The position numbers were made by a program, and so were the translations under genes. A stretch of 64,000 bases of DNA. Origin: Isoetes taiwanensis. Its lineage: Eukaryota; Streptophyta; Lycopodiopsida; Isoetales; Isoetaceae. The stretch's first letter is position 1. Each line of letters begins with the position of its first letter. Location: contig JAJEKV010000104.1 in NCBI GenBank assembly GCA_021234155.1, positions 2,527,985-2,591,984 on the forward strand, read 5' to 3'. Shown piece after piece: positions 24,831 through 35,400 of the stretch. Below the pieces are notes generated by a model, which did not search any database, was not told the origin of the DNA, and was given only the letters and a program-made list of their open reading frames with translations.

Positions 24831-26475
24831 GGTGCGGGGTTGTGGCTTGATACCTTTTCATCTCTGAAGGGTATATACGAGCATGTTGACTGCGTTAGCG
24901 GGGTGAAGCATTTTGCCAAGGTCTTTGGTAGGCGGCGGTAATGCGGCGGGAAGCGGCGGGGAGTTCGTAGTCTCTGCTCCGGGGAGTTGGAGGAGAGGAT
25001 TGAGCGCTGACCTTCGATGGCAGTAAAGGGAGAATCACGATGTTCGCGGCGTATTGTTGCTCTGGGCGGGGAGTTAAAGTGCGGGGAGGCCGCGTGTGGG
25101 CCGGTCCTGCACGAGGAGGACACAAGTTGCGTCGGTGTTCGCCCAGGCGGCTAAGCGTGGCGATATCGGCATCTATAGGCGTCCACTTATGCTTTCTTGG
25201 GATATAAAGCTGGGACTTTGGAGATCGTGACTTCTCTCTGGTCTTGGCTTATTTGTTGTTGCAGTCTCTTAAGCCAATGTGGCGTTGGGAGGCGGAAGTA
25301 TTGCATGTGGAGTTGCCACGGAACGCTGTTACAGCATGGTCGGCCTTTCCACATGCATCCCTTTTCTCAGGGGAGTGTTGCGGGCTTGGGATCGTAATAG
25401 TGTGCTCTTCATTAGATTATGCCTGGAGTTTATCACCACTCTTCTCCTTTCTTGTAGGTTCCTCTACCCCCCTGCGCTTGCCCTTGGCTGCTTGTGTGCA
25501 TGTGCCGGGGCCTTGAGGAGCGTTGAAGCGGCTGTTGTGCTTTCCACCTTGGAGATTAGTATTGGGGTGCTTGACTAGCCGTGGGAGTTCTTTCGAGCTA
25601 AGCTTTTACCGCTGAGGCGTGGCCGGGCTATCACAGGAACCGTGGTAGAGAGTATTTACTTCTACACATACCTATAGTTCCTCCGAGGATGATGTGGTGA
25701 GATGCGAGGTTTGGAAGGTTCATCGGATGTTGTGTCTTCTTGCTGTGCGGTCTTCTTACTTAGGGTCTTGGCTATTCATGACTGCCCCCTTCGAGCCAAG
25801 TGGTCTCTGAAGCCAGGGTTCTTGATGGCCTTCGGTTGGGCGTGGACATGGAGCTCACTTCCCCACCAGAAGGTTAGAGGTGCTTCTATGGCGGTGGTGC
25901 CATTTATGCTCGGTGAATACCCTTGTAGTGGGTGCAGGCGAGATTGTGAAGGGCCGGATACGCCATTGTTGTGGCCAGCTAAATACATTGAGGCGTAAGG
26001 CATTATGCAGTTTTATGCCTGCCCTCACTTGCGGTACGCACCGGGATTGGAGTTAGGGCTCCATTTTGATTGAGATTGACTAGCCCGTGATTCTTTGCTT
26101 CATGTGTATCTTGGTGCTTGGCTTTTGCGGCGACAAATATGCATTTGTCGTGGCTTGGTTGGTGTGGCTGATTTAGGCGGTTGTGGATCTTCGAGGGGAT
26201 TGACTGACTGTGACCTCTCTGATTCGACTTCAGTACAAGCTATTTCAAAGCTTTCACGGGTGTTCGGGGAGTAGTAGGCGGAAGTTTGCCATTTGGCGGG
26301 ACTTCTTGGGTGTTGTAGATGGTGATAGTCGGTTTTATAACAATAGTAGAGAGTTGCATTTTTTACGTTAGTTTGTTGTGGAGTGTAATGGGGGTATCGT
26401 ATTTGTCTCTTTGGGGCGAGTTCTCCTTCCTCCTCACTTGCTTTGTAACATTACCATTCTTTTAATATATTGATG
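24831..26475 (+). other. Remainder of LINE ORF2, mostly unreadable
   Basis: HFAKVFGRRR followed by a LEERIE helix (about 24909-25010) matches the coiled linker between endonuclease and reverse transcriptase in plant L1 elements. Beyond 25050 no frame can be aligned with RT, RNase H or the zinc finger with confidence. The block stays GC-richer than the flanks up to about 26450. Confidence 0.45.
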
Positions 26476-26996
26476 ACCACAGTTCTTCAAAAATGCGCTC
26501 TACAAAGCCTATTCTAGGTGATTATTGCTAGTTATTTCAATCGGATCACCGATAGCTTGAAGGGTGTCCTCATGGCCTTGGGGAGGATGACCGGGCCTTG
26601 GAGAGCGACAGCGAAAGCCTAAATCCATGTTTGGGTGATACACGGGTCCCTAGGCGAAGAGTCGCGCTCATCGCCGTTCTGTCCTTTTTCCTCGAAATAA
26701 AAAATACTACTGCTGCCCTTGTAGACCTTGCAAAAGCTCGTTAAAACAAAAAGGAGGTCGCTTCTTTTTTTCTAAGCTTTGAAAGCGAGCAAGTAGTCAT
26801 ACAAGAATGCAATGCATGCAAAAGCCCATGTCTACAGGAGCTGAAACAAATCACCATAGCTAGATGTAAAATGGGGTTAAGTAAGAGAAAAAGCAGTCAT
26901 GACTACAAATGTGTATGGCAAAACCTGATGTGAGGCAAAATAACATAGCTCATTAGGGCATGCACAAAAATACATTTCCCATTTTTCATGTTGTGG
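26476..26996. other. Unassigned spacer
   Basis: Includes a lysine-rich short coding-like patch near 26690-26890 that I could not assign. No repeats recognised. Confidence 0.35.
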
Positions 26997-27174
26997 AGGT
27001 ATGCCCACCAGTCGCACTTTCTAGCGTGACCGGTGGTGATATGCCCGTTGGTCGCACTTTTTGATGTGGTTAGTGATCTACAAGTAACAACTATGGGCAT
27101 ACCCAGATGGTGTCCCTAGCAGAAACTACGGTGGTGCCGGCGAGACCATAAAGTGCGGCCCGGTGGGCATACCT
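26997..27174. repeat. Small foldback element
   Basis: GGTATGCCCACCAGTCGCAC at the left and its near inverse AAAGTGCGGCCCGGTGGGCA at the right (27149-27174) pair over about 25 bases. The left side also has a 40-bp tandem duplication (TATGCCCACCAGTCGCACTTT and TATGCCCGTTGGTCGCACTTT). Size and shape suggest a MITE; no target duplication could be identified. Confidence 0.55.
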
Positions 27175-27179
27175 GGCAA

Positions 27180-27905
27180 TTTTAACCACCTTGAAATTTA
27201 AATCACCTTGATTTTTAAAGTCGAAATTTCCAGGTGATCTTAGGATGATTTTTCATTTAAAGGTTTTTAGCCATTTACTATGAACAAGTGAAAACACCAC
27301 GAAAATTTATTATTCTTATATATACGCAAAGTGAAGCTTCCACACATGAATATCACGATTAAAGCCATAAGTTCTTCTGAAATTTCCATGAGGATTTACA
27401 ACATAAAAATGCAATTACGTACACATCAAGCTTCACAAGTGAGCAAAACCGGCCAAAATTTTAACCCCAACCTTCACTCTGCATCTGAGAAACCACAGCC
27501 AGTAGCCATAACTTCGCAGCTGTAGGACTTCGCGAGATCTCACCAAAAGCTCCATAGACTGCGCTAAAGCTCCATAGACTTCGCCAAGATTGCTAGAGTA
27601 AAAATCACTTAAGAGAGAAACTCCAAAAATGGTAAAAACCTCAAAACCACCAAGAAGCGGTGGCTCAAAGTAACAGCAAGTGCCGTGAATTAAATCTTAA
27701 ACTAGTAGAAAGACGCTGTAGATCTTGCCAAAAGCTTCGGTAACATGCCGCATTGAAGAAGACGCAGGCAAAAGAAGGAGGGAAGTGTTCCAAAATGTCT
27801 TTTATATCTCTGCCACGTAGGCTAACACGTCTACAAAATTTCAAGGTGGTATAAAATTTTGTAGGCAAATATGGCTAAGCGGAATTTTCGGCTAAAGCGG
27901 AATTT
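27180..27905. repeat. Inverted CACCTTGAAATTT pair
   Basis: TTTTAACCACCTTGAAATTT at 27179-27198 is inverted as AAATTTCAAGGTGGTATAAA near 27836-27856. The same motif recurs at 31812-31835 as CAACCACCTTGAAATTTCAG. The interval contains two near-identical AAAGCTCCATAGACT phrases (27548, 27568) but no gene. It is probably a member of the foldback family better preserved at 31.8-32.5 kb. Confidence 0.4.
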
Positions 27906-27939
27906 TCAGCGAAGCCTCCATTATCCTAGTAAAACTACT

Positions 27940-28180
27940 TTATGTGCTAGGGAACCCACGGGTAGGAGAGGGTTTCCGGCGGGAAACCGGCAGGCGGCGC
28001 CGCGCGAGGGGGCCGAGCGGCGCCGCCACCCACCGAAGCTCGACACCCGTGATTTCCCCACATGATCCACCAGTAGGTGGAATTTTTTCATTCTTATTTT
28101 TTTTTCCTCTGTTTTTCTCCTTGCAGGGTGATTTCTTCTTGTGCAGGGGCCGATTCTTGGAGGAGATGGGTTGATGGATT
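27940..28180. other. GC-rich island
   Basis: CGGCAGGCGGCGCCGCGCGA and neighbours make a short GC-rich island in AT-rich surroundings, followed by a T-rich tract at 28080-28120. A GGCGGCGCC core is also found at 31899 and 32374, next to the other CACCTTGAAATTT copies, so this is likely transposon-derived and not a gene promoter. Confidence 0.4.
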
Positions 28181-28434
28181 GATTTCTTCTCGTTTCAGGT
28201 TTTCAGGTTAACTTTTTGTAGGTCTTCTTGTTCAAGGTAGATTCGTAGCAGCGATGCAAAAAGCAAAAGGCTGATAGTTTTGTTTCTCTGTGTTCCTGCA
28301 AATGAGAAGCTCGGGGACTCAAGACACAAGATCTAACACCTAAAGCAGAAACCTAATGCAGAAAGGCATAATCCGGAGGTAAAACAGGGGATTTAAGGCT
28401 AGATTTGAAGTCCCGGAGGTAAAAACAGGGGAAA

Positions 28435-28575
28435 CGATGGCGGTGCTGTGGCGAGAACGATGGCGGTGCTGGGAGAACGATGCTCTGTTGTGGGGAAGAA
28501 CGATGCTCTGTTGTGGCGGTGTTGTGGCCAGAACGGGCTCTACTGGCTGGCGAAGAACGATGGCGGTGCTGTGGC
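28435..28575. repeat. GAACGATG(GCGGTGCTG) minisatellite
   Basis: About seven imperfect units built from GAACGATGGCGGTGCTGTGGC and GAACGATGCTCTGTTGTGGG. The reading frames over it are repeat artefacts. Confidence 0.7.
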
Positions 28576-28778
28576 GGCGCCATGCAGTATTAGGAATCAA
28601 GGTTCCTTGAAATACAAAAATAACAGGAAAAACACAGAAAATTCCACTACCGGTGGTTTTACGTGCAAGTATCACGACTTACTCACGCAAAATAGACAGC
28701 AATTTGGGTCCAGTTTATTCGTGGGTTTTAAAATGTCGGATCCCATCTCCGGCATGCCTCCTTTCTTCGCCGTTTTAG

Positions 28779-30137
28779 ATGGAGATGGAGATGGAGCCTT
28801 GTCAGCTCTCACCAGCGGCCAGACATAGTTCTAACACTGTAAGTCTCCATGCCGCTTCAGTTCGAGCCGACGGAACATGCTTTCAGGCGCTTTCGATGCC
28901 TGCCCTACCCTCTGCATATGTTCATATTCCTTTTGCCGCCGCCGCTGGCTTCTACTGCGGCTTCACCATTGTGGCGCTTGGCAAACAGGCAAGCAACCAG
29001 AATGACTTAATGCTGGATTATGTGGATTTAGTCTGTAGAAATTGTTGCAACTACAAATGCCATTTAGAGTAGCCCTTTAGAAACCCCTATTCTTTGGTGG
29101 AGGAACTCCTTCATACTCATATCTACTCCATCATGTATAGGTGTATTTAGATTGAATTATGGTTTATCTTCTGCATCCTGAGATTTCCATTGAAATGGAT
29201 CCTGGAACGTATGGTCCTTTTGAACTTAGAAATAGGGATATGGTATCAATAGGTTTCGGCTTAGGTGTTCAATCATTTGAAGAGTTGCTTAAAGCACATT
29301 GGGAGATCTGCTTGACTTGAAAGACATTTTATGAAAATGCTATTATTGAGGGAATTGCTGGACTGGGATTCAGAATTGGTCAACCGATCTGATTTCATCA
29401 CTTCCTCATCAGACTATTGAACTGTGGCAGGATTCCCTAACCCAGGTGGCATCAATAATCCAGCTTTTTATGTCTCTGTCTATGATTTGCAAATTGAGAA
29501 AGGCACAAAGTTTTGATAGTTGGTTCAAAGCAGGGCAGTCTCCTCTTTGGGTAGTAGGACACTCTGCTGGATTTTATAAAACTGCATCGAGGTTTTTCAA
29601 AATTTTGGCTATGAACATTATGAGGCTGAGTATTTATACATGAAACAGGATTCAAATGCAGGCACAATCTTGTTTTGGTAATCATACATATTATGGATTT
29701 GGATTAGGATCTCACAGGTTATACTGAACAGAAAAGATTTTGAGACCCAAGAAAATGAAGAGTTATGCTATGTTTGTAGATAAATTAGAAGAGGTAATGG
29801 GAGGCGGCATTGTTTCCTGAAGGCTAGAGGACAGAATTTTAAGTTTGCATTATATTTCTCTTTTAGGTTATCTGAAGGCGTAAATTTACTTAAGTTTTCA
29901 GATGCTTTTGGCTGTGATATCATGTATTCTTTCTGCGAAGCATTAGAGGAGTTTGTGCAGAAGGGTTATGTTCTTGCACTAGATGGGAATAGGAGGCCTA
30001 TTTCATCTCTGGAACTTGGAAAAGCAGCATATGTCCGTCTTGCTGATCCTGAAGGCTTCTTATTTTCAAATGAAATACTAGCATCAGTTTTTTCTACCTT
30101 AACGGATAAGAAAACAAAGTCTACCTGCACTGCATAA
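28779..30137 (+). pseudogene. HemW-like radical-SAM gene, intronless broken copy
   Basis: Collinear similarity to the plant organellar HemW / coproporphyrinogen-III-oxidase-like family (radical SAM; family members are linked to heme handling). Pieces appear in order: a Ser/Ala-rich N-terminus resembling a transit peptide (28779-28900), PSAYVHIPF and FYC of the cluster loop (28908-28955), FTIVALGKQ, the GGGTP motif (near 29094), EISIEMDPGTYG (near 29188), GLGVQSFEELLKAH (near 29261), the GTKF block then FYKTASRFF (near 29570), YYGFGLGSH (near 29690), and a final open part 29922-30137 with AAYVRLADPEGFLFSNE. The distance from the cluster loop to the stop is about what the protein alone needs, so no introns remain. 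Frameshifts and stops separate almost every block; the first two cluster cysteines are out of frame. It is most likely a processed pseudogene; no poly(A) tail is visible. Confidence 0.8.
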
Positions 30138-31233
30138 CAACAAAAGCAACCTGCTGACAGAAACAGATTTATGATTTTATGTAGAGGACACAAAACAACG
30201 TTGGTTTTTCTGGCTCATCTTGGAACAAGGCTTGTCAATGAAGCACAGGGCATGCCTTACCAAAAGTGCTCCCAGTTCTTTCATTCTAACGCAAGTTAGA
30301 ATGTGTTGCATTTATTTTGTAATATTATCAGTGACACGAGAATTTTTGGATGAACATTCTGATCTTCCGCAAGGCACCATATTTAATAGCCATCCTTTCT
30401 GAACTGAGTCTCAAACCACAAGATTAAATGAGGTGATCACATATCTATTTAATAAGAAAATGCATAGAAACCCAACTTCAAACCAGGCCAGATCAAATTC
30501 TTTACCTCGGAAGGTCCTGAAAGACCTGCAAAAACCCTGCAAAGTCTAGATCTTTGATGGGAAAAATAAAAACACCTGCAAAGTTTAAATCCTTAACAGG
30601 AAAGATAAAAACAGGGTAGAAGACCTGATCAGGGCTATTATCCGGACGTAAATTGGCTCAACAAGAGATAAGATGAGATAAGATGGGTTTTTTACGTCCA
30701 TGGGAACCCAAACGGGTTATGGACTGGACTAGCTAGGTTTGATATGCCATACATCTTTTGCCCAGGATATAACACATTCAATGTTCTCTCTCTAACAGTA
30801 AGCTCCTAAGGATAAAATTAACAATTCTACCTTGCTAAATCTCCCTTCTCTACTAGAATCTTGGATCTGGCTGCTAACATTAACCCACTTCCTCTGCTAT
30901 GCTTCACTGAGGTCTTAGATATGTAGAATCATTGCATCTGGGCATTGGAATACATATTTGACATGAGGACATAACTTGCTGCATGCTGTGGATCTAACTG
31001 TATAATTTGATCACAACTACGCCTTCCAATCTCCATGTGTTGTTCTTCTAGAGATGGCTTAGAGAAAGCCATCGCTAGAGGAACATGGGGCAAACCTAAA
31101 ATAAAACAATGGATTCAAAACCAACCAATAAATTTGTAATTGAACTTCATGTTCAATTGAAGTAGAGCATCGACTTTAAAACTGGCTCACATACCTCAAA
31201 TGAGAGCAAAGAGATGGATGGCCAAAATTCAAA
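30138..31233. other. Gene-free AT-rich stretch
   Basis: Nothing recognisable. The phrases ACCTGCAAA(A/G) and GATAAAAACA recur locally (30520-30620) without forming a clear array. Confidence 0.5.
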
Positions 31234-31325
31234 AATTTTTTTTTTTAATGAAAGTAAGAGTTGGTTTTATCATTAATTATGAAAATTCAAATACACTAGT
31301 AAAGGTGCCCAGCGTTGCCGGGCAT
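31234..31325 (-). repeat. Retroposon 3' tail (A-rich) next to a GTGCCCAGCG motif
   Basis: Read on the minus strand: ATAAAACCAACTCTTACTTT then CATT and a run of A, as at a LINE or SINE 3' end. The related tail is at 52911-52970. Immediately adjacent (31295-31325) is ACTAGTAAAGGTGCCCAGCG then TTGCCGGGCA, a widespread plant repeat motif in which GTGCCC and GGGCA can pair. Confidence 0.5.
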
Positions 31326-31809
31326 AACTACAAATATATTTTAACATAGGTGATTTGGTTGGACAAATTGGAGAAAATTAGATATTGGAAGGTATGATGT
31401 AGTTGAAGGTGGAATTTACTATATGAACTTGATATTAGCTAATAGTTAAAAGGAGGTCGGCTCTGCATCTAATGAGCTCAGATCTCTATTACAGGGAGAG
31501 AAGGTTGCGCTATATTTAGTGAATTTTAAATCTCAAGCCAATGCTTTGTGGGATGGGATACTGCCATGTAGATAGTGTTTTTGTATGTAGATATGTGTTC
31601 TGAGGAAAACATTACTTTTTGTGTTAATTTACAAAACAAAAAATAGATCAATTGAATGTGGGATCTAGTAATAGATGCTCAGCGTTATTGTGTGATGTGG
31701 GGTCATGTATCTCTTCGTATATAAGACATGAAATTTAGAAGCTTCCATCAATTTGAATTATAGATAGCTAGTATCATATGGTGTCGTTTATGATGTGTTC
31801 TTGCCATTA

Positions 31810-32465
31810 CGAAATTTCAACCACCTTGAAATTTCAGTCCTTTTCAACTAGTTTTTTCAAGACGAAATTCTTTGTTGACGTCCTGTCGGTGTTTTGGGCG
31901 GCGCCGCCTCCTAAGCCTATTTCTGCACAACGCCTGTTACTCTCAAGCTTCCCAGGATGTAAAAATGAAGGCTTCCCCCAGCCGTGAAGGCTTCTCCTGG
32001 CGGCCATAGACAGAGCCGTTTTTGTGCTTGCAGAAGTTTCCGAGAAGCAAAATCCAATGACCTAAAAGGCAAGAAACTGCTGCGGATCTTTATTTCTATT
32101 TGGTATTTTAGCCGATTTGTTGATCTTCGGCCTGTTCCAGCCTCTAATCTGCAACCAAACTCGGGTTTGCTCTGCACCCATCAAAATCTGGCAACAAATG
32201 ATGAATTTCTAAAGCAAAAATACGAAAAAACAGATTTGCGCCAGTCTTGCTATCTAAATCATCAAGAACGAGCATTCCAGCATCAAGAACGGGCAGAAAT
32301 TTCAAGCTGGTTGAAATTTCGTCGGAGAATTCGAAGGAGCTATAAAATTTCGTATGAAATTTTGAGGTGACCTGGCGGCGCCACTCGCGGCTCCGCCGCT
32401 CGTGGGTCGCCAAGTCACCTCAAAATTTCATAACGAAGTTTTCAGCTCCTTCGAATTACTCCTTC
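31810..32465. repeat. Foldback element with 55-bp arms
   Basis: Arms at about 32325-32379 and 32407-32463 are near-perfect inverses: GAATTCGAAGGAGCT, AAATTTCGTATGAAATTTTG and AGGTGACCTGGCG on the left reappear inverted as CAAGTCACCTCAAAATTTCA, TAACGAAG and AGCTCCTTCGAATTAC on the right. The loop is GC-rich (GCGGCGCCACTCGCGGCTCC). The upstream part (31812-32320) carries the CACCTTGAAATTT motif and a GGCGGCGCC core again. No coding function. Confidence 0.7.
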
Positions 32466-35400
32466 CAAAAAAAGCATGTTCTAGTTATTTGAGAGTGTAC
32501 ACATAATTTTTTCATAATGGTGTTTCTTCTCTAAGAAAGAAACGTTGAGAAGAATGATGCATGTATACTGCTTCTACGAAGATCTAGGTTGCCAGTGAGT
32601 AAAAATTATTTGAGGTTGTAGTATACATATTAAATTTTCTTCATGTGTATATAGAATTATGTGCAAACTCAGTGCTGTCTTATCTGTCTTATTTTTCCCT
32701 CCCCTAGATCATGGTCTATGGTATGCAAGTAAATATTTTTCATGCAGTTTTAATGGTCCACGGAGGTCCATCATTGCGTAAGCAATGATTGCTATAAGAT
32801 CATCGTTGTAAAAGAAGGAGCTATGTTGTCCTATTGTCCATGGCCAAATTTTTTTTGCATGTAATCTCAATAGTCCTTGTTATATCATTTGCTTCAATAT
32901 TGATTTCTTTTGGATAATATGTTCTTATGGTCATAGACTGCTCGAATGTGTTCATGGTGGCACACTTTAAATACATTGTATTATAGGGCATATTTATCTG
33001 ACTCTTTTATCAGGTTGAAATATACATGAGATGAAAGAAATAAGATCTTCTAAAGAAGAGCAATGAACTCTGTTTACCTATTAGAAATGTGTTCCAAGTA
33101 CTCAAATTGAAATGAGTCATCATGGCCAATCATACTGGAAATGAACCTACAACAGTTTATTGCAAATGAAGAAAGAAATATTGCAAAAATGGTTCGTGTA
33201 ATGCAAATAGAACTTGGGATATGATTCACATTCAATAAGAATCAAAGGCTGATTTGCTGAGTTTGATTCATTTCTAGGGCAGTTTTCTCGACTTGCACTA
33301 TGACCCCTGCATCTAGTGATAATATTATATGTCTCTTTTTGTGATCCACAAACAGCTTTGCAATTTTGATTTGAGGTTCATAAATTATTCTTTCTTTCCT
33401 GCAGTCTGCCATGCACCTTCTTTGGCACCAGCGTAGCCTTCTAGATTTGGCACGCCTTCTGGGTTTGGCTCTATGATGGATGGTCTTGCTAGCACAGTGG
33501 CAACTCTCTATGCCTTAAAATTTGAAGGAGGTAATTCTTCTCCAAAAAATATGCGGTGCTCCATTTATGCCAGAACTAATGATGCCCAGTTCTCATGTAG
33601 GCGTGTTTTCCATGTTGGAAGTCGCAATAAGAATAGCTTCATTTCAAATTGCTTGTCTATAGTGCATACAAAGTGTATAATTCTAATGCATAGGTTGACC
33701 TGCAGAAAGGAGACAGATGGTTGGAGTTCAAACAATAAGTTGTGCTGAATTATGAGAAGAAATTAGTTGCAATAATCATGAATGGACAATGGGATAAATA
33801 CCTTGTTCATGTTCGTTTATGTAGATTGAACATGGACTTCAGTATCTTAGCTCAAAGATGGGATATAGAGATAGCTGGAATAGCAGACTGCCTACTTTAA
33901 TATTCAGAGATCGATTTCGAGGAATGTCAATTCTATAAGAGTTTTTGTATCTTCACTGAGGTATGTTTACAACTAGCATTCTGCAACGTCATAATAGACC
34001 ACAGACCTGCAAATGAATAAAAGGTTTAGACCACAGACCTGCAAATGAATAAAAGGTTTGGGAATAGCGACGCAAGTAAACTTAAGAATACAAATGGTAA
34101 CCTGCGAAATACCAGTGACCTAAATGATTTCAAAGTATAGAGGTAAGAAGGTATGATCATAAAGATGTTGAGATGACTGTAAATAGACTGTTCAAGTTGG
34201 TGATGTATGGGGTGCATATGTATCTGATTGTTGTTGATCTGGATGGACCGATTTTTTCCAGTCTGCAAACTCCTCTGTGAAGATGTAATGAGAGGTCTAG
34301 AGATTATCCAAAACCTGCAGCAGATTGGTGACAAAGAAAGCTGAAGTCATGGGGAGATGATTGCATCACTACATTGATAAAATAAAAAATTGCAAGTAGA
34401 ACACGTTAGTATGTAGGTCCTTTTTGTGTATTAAAGGATAAGTTGCAGGTAATGACATGAAATATACGGGGTATAGTGATGTTATCATCGTAAATACAAC
34501 TGGTTGTTGAAAAACATCTATTGTTGCGACAGGGCTTGGCAAAAGGCATTATTCATGCTGAAGCTCTTGTATATACTGTAAGCAGCTTGGCCAAGCACAT
34601 TTGTGCAACGAAATTGCTACCAGCTACGTTTCCATACTCTTGAGCCTATTCTAGCAGGAAACATGCCATTCGTGAAGATACAAATTCCAGAGGAACAAAA
34701 TGATTCAAGAAGAAACCCAGTTTAAAACTATGATACCTCTATAGTTTCAGCCAAGCTGGAGCGCAGGTCTGAAACCAAGGCACAGCCTATTCCTATCAGT
34801 CGGATCTCCATCTGCTCTTGGCTGAATCCCATGAGAAAGCCTGCTTTGGATTTTTCTAGCCACAAAAACTGTGAACAATCGACGGAGAGAAGGAGATATA
34901 ACTATACCTTGTCGATGATTTCTCTTCTGTGAACATGATCTGCGATATCCGCGTCCTTTCATGCGAAATCCAGCTAGATGTGAAGCAATACAACCTTTTT
35001 TGCAATAGGTCATGCAAAAGATTCCATAATCTCGGATGTCCAGGGATTGATCATAATTGAAGTTTTAACATAATGAAGAAATAAATAACTGTTAAGGCCA
35101 GCAGCTTTGTATTCTTTGTATTCTGCATGCTTGTGCAGTTTAATTTAATGATGGTGTCACCACTTTGCAGATAATCAGATCTATCATTGCGACCATTCTC
35201 TCAACCCAAACCTCCTGCGGGTAGAAAGGAAAAGCTTAAAACTAAATAATCCCTTGAGTAAATGAGAAACTAGGTTCCATATCCATGACAAAGATACAAC
35301 TTCGCAAAGTTTACAGGCCTGCTGCCAGGGACTATCCAAAGCATCTTTCAAGTACAACACTAACTTCTTAGAGTGCACGCAAAATAGAATATCTAAGCAT

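Larger units (their letters stand above)
22540..26475 (+). mobile_element. Decayed L1-type LINE, + strand
   Basis: A GC-richer block containing, in the order expected for a plant L1, an ORF1 piece with a DUF4283-like core (22606-23260), an apurinic endonuclease domain (about 24250-24830) and the arginine-rich linker that follows it (24900-25045). The later part to about 26475 should hold reverse transcriptase, but no convincing RT motif such as an FADD box was found and the length is short for ORF2, so RT is deleted or unreadable. The stretch after the TTGCTTTGTAACATTACC phrase near 26443 looks like a LINE 3' untranslated end, without a poly(A) tail. Frameshifts are frequent throughout. Confidence 0.7.
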
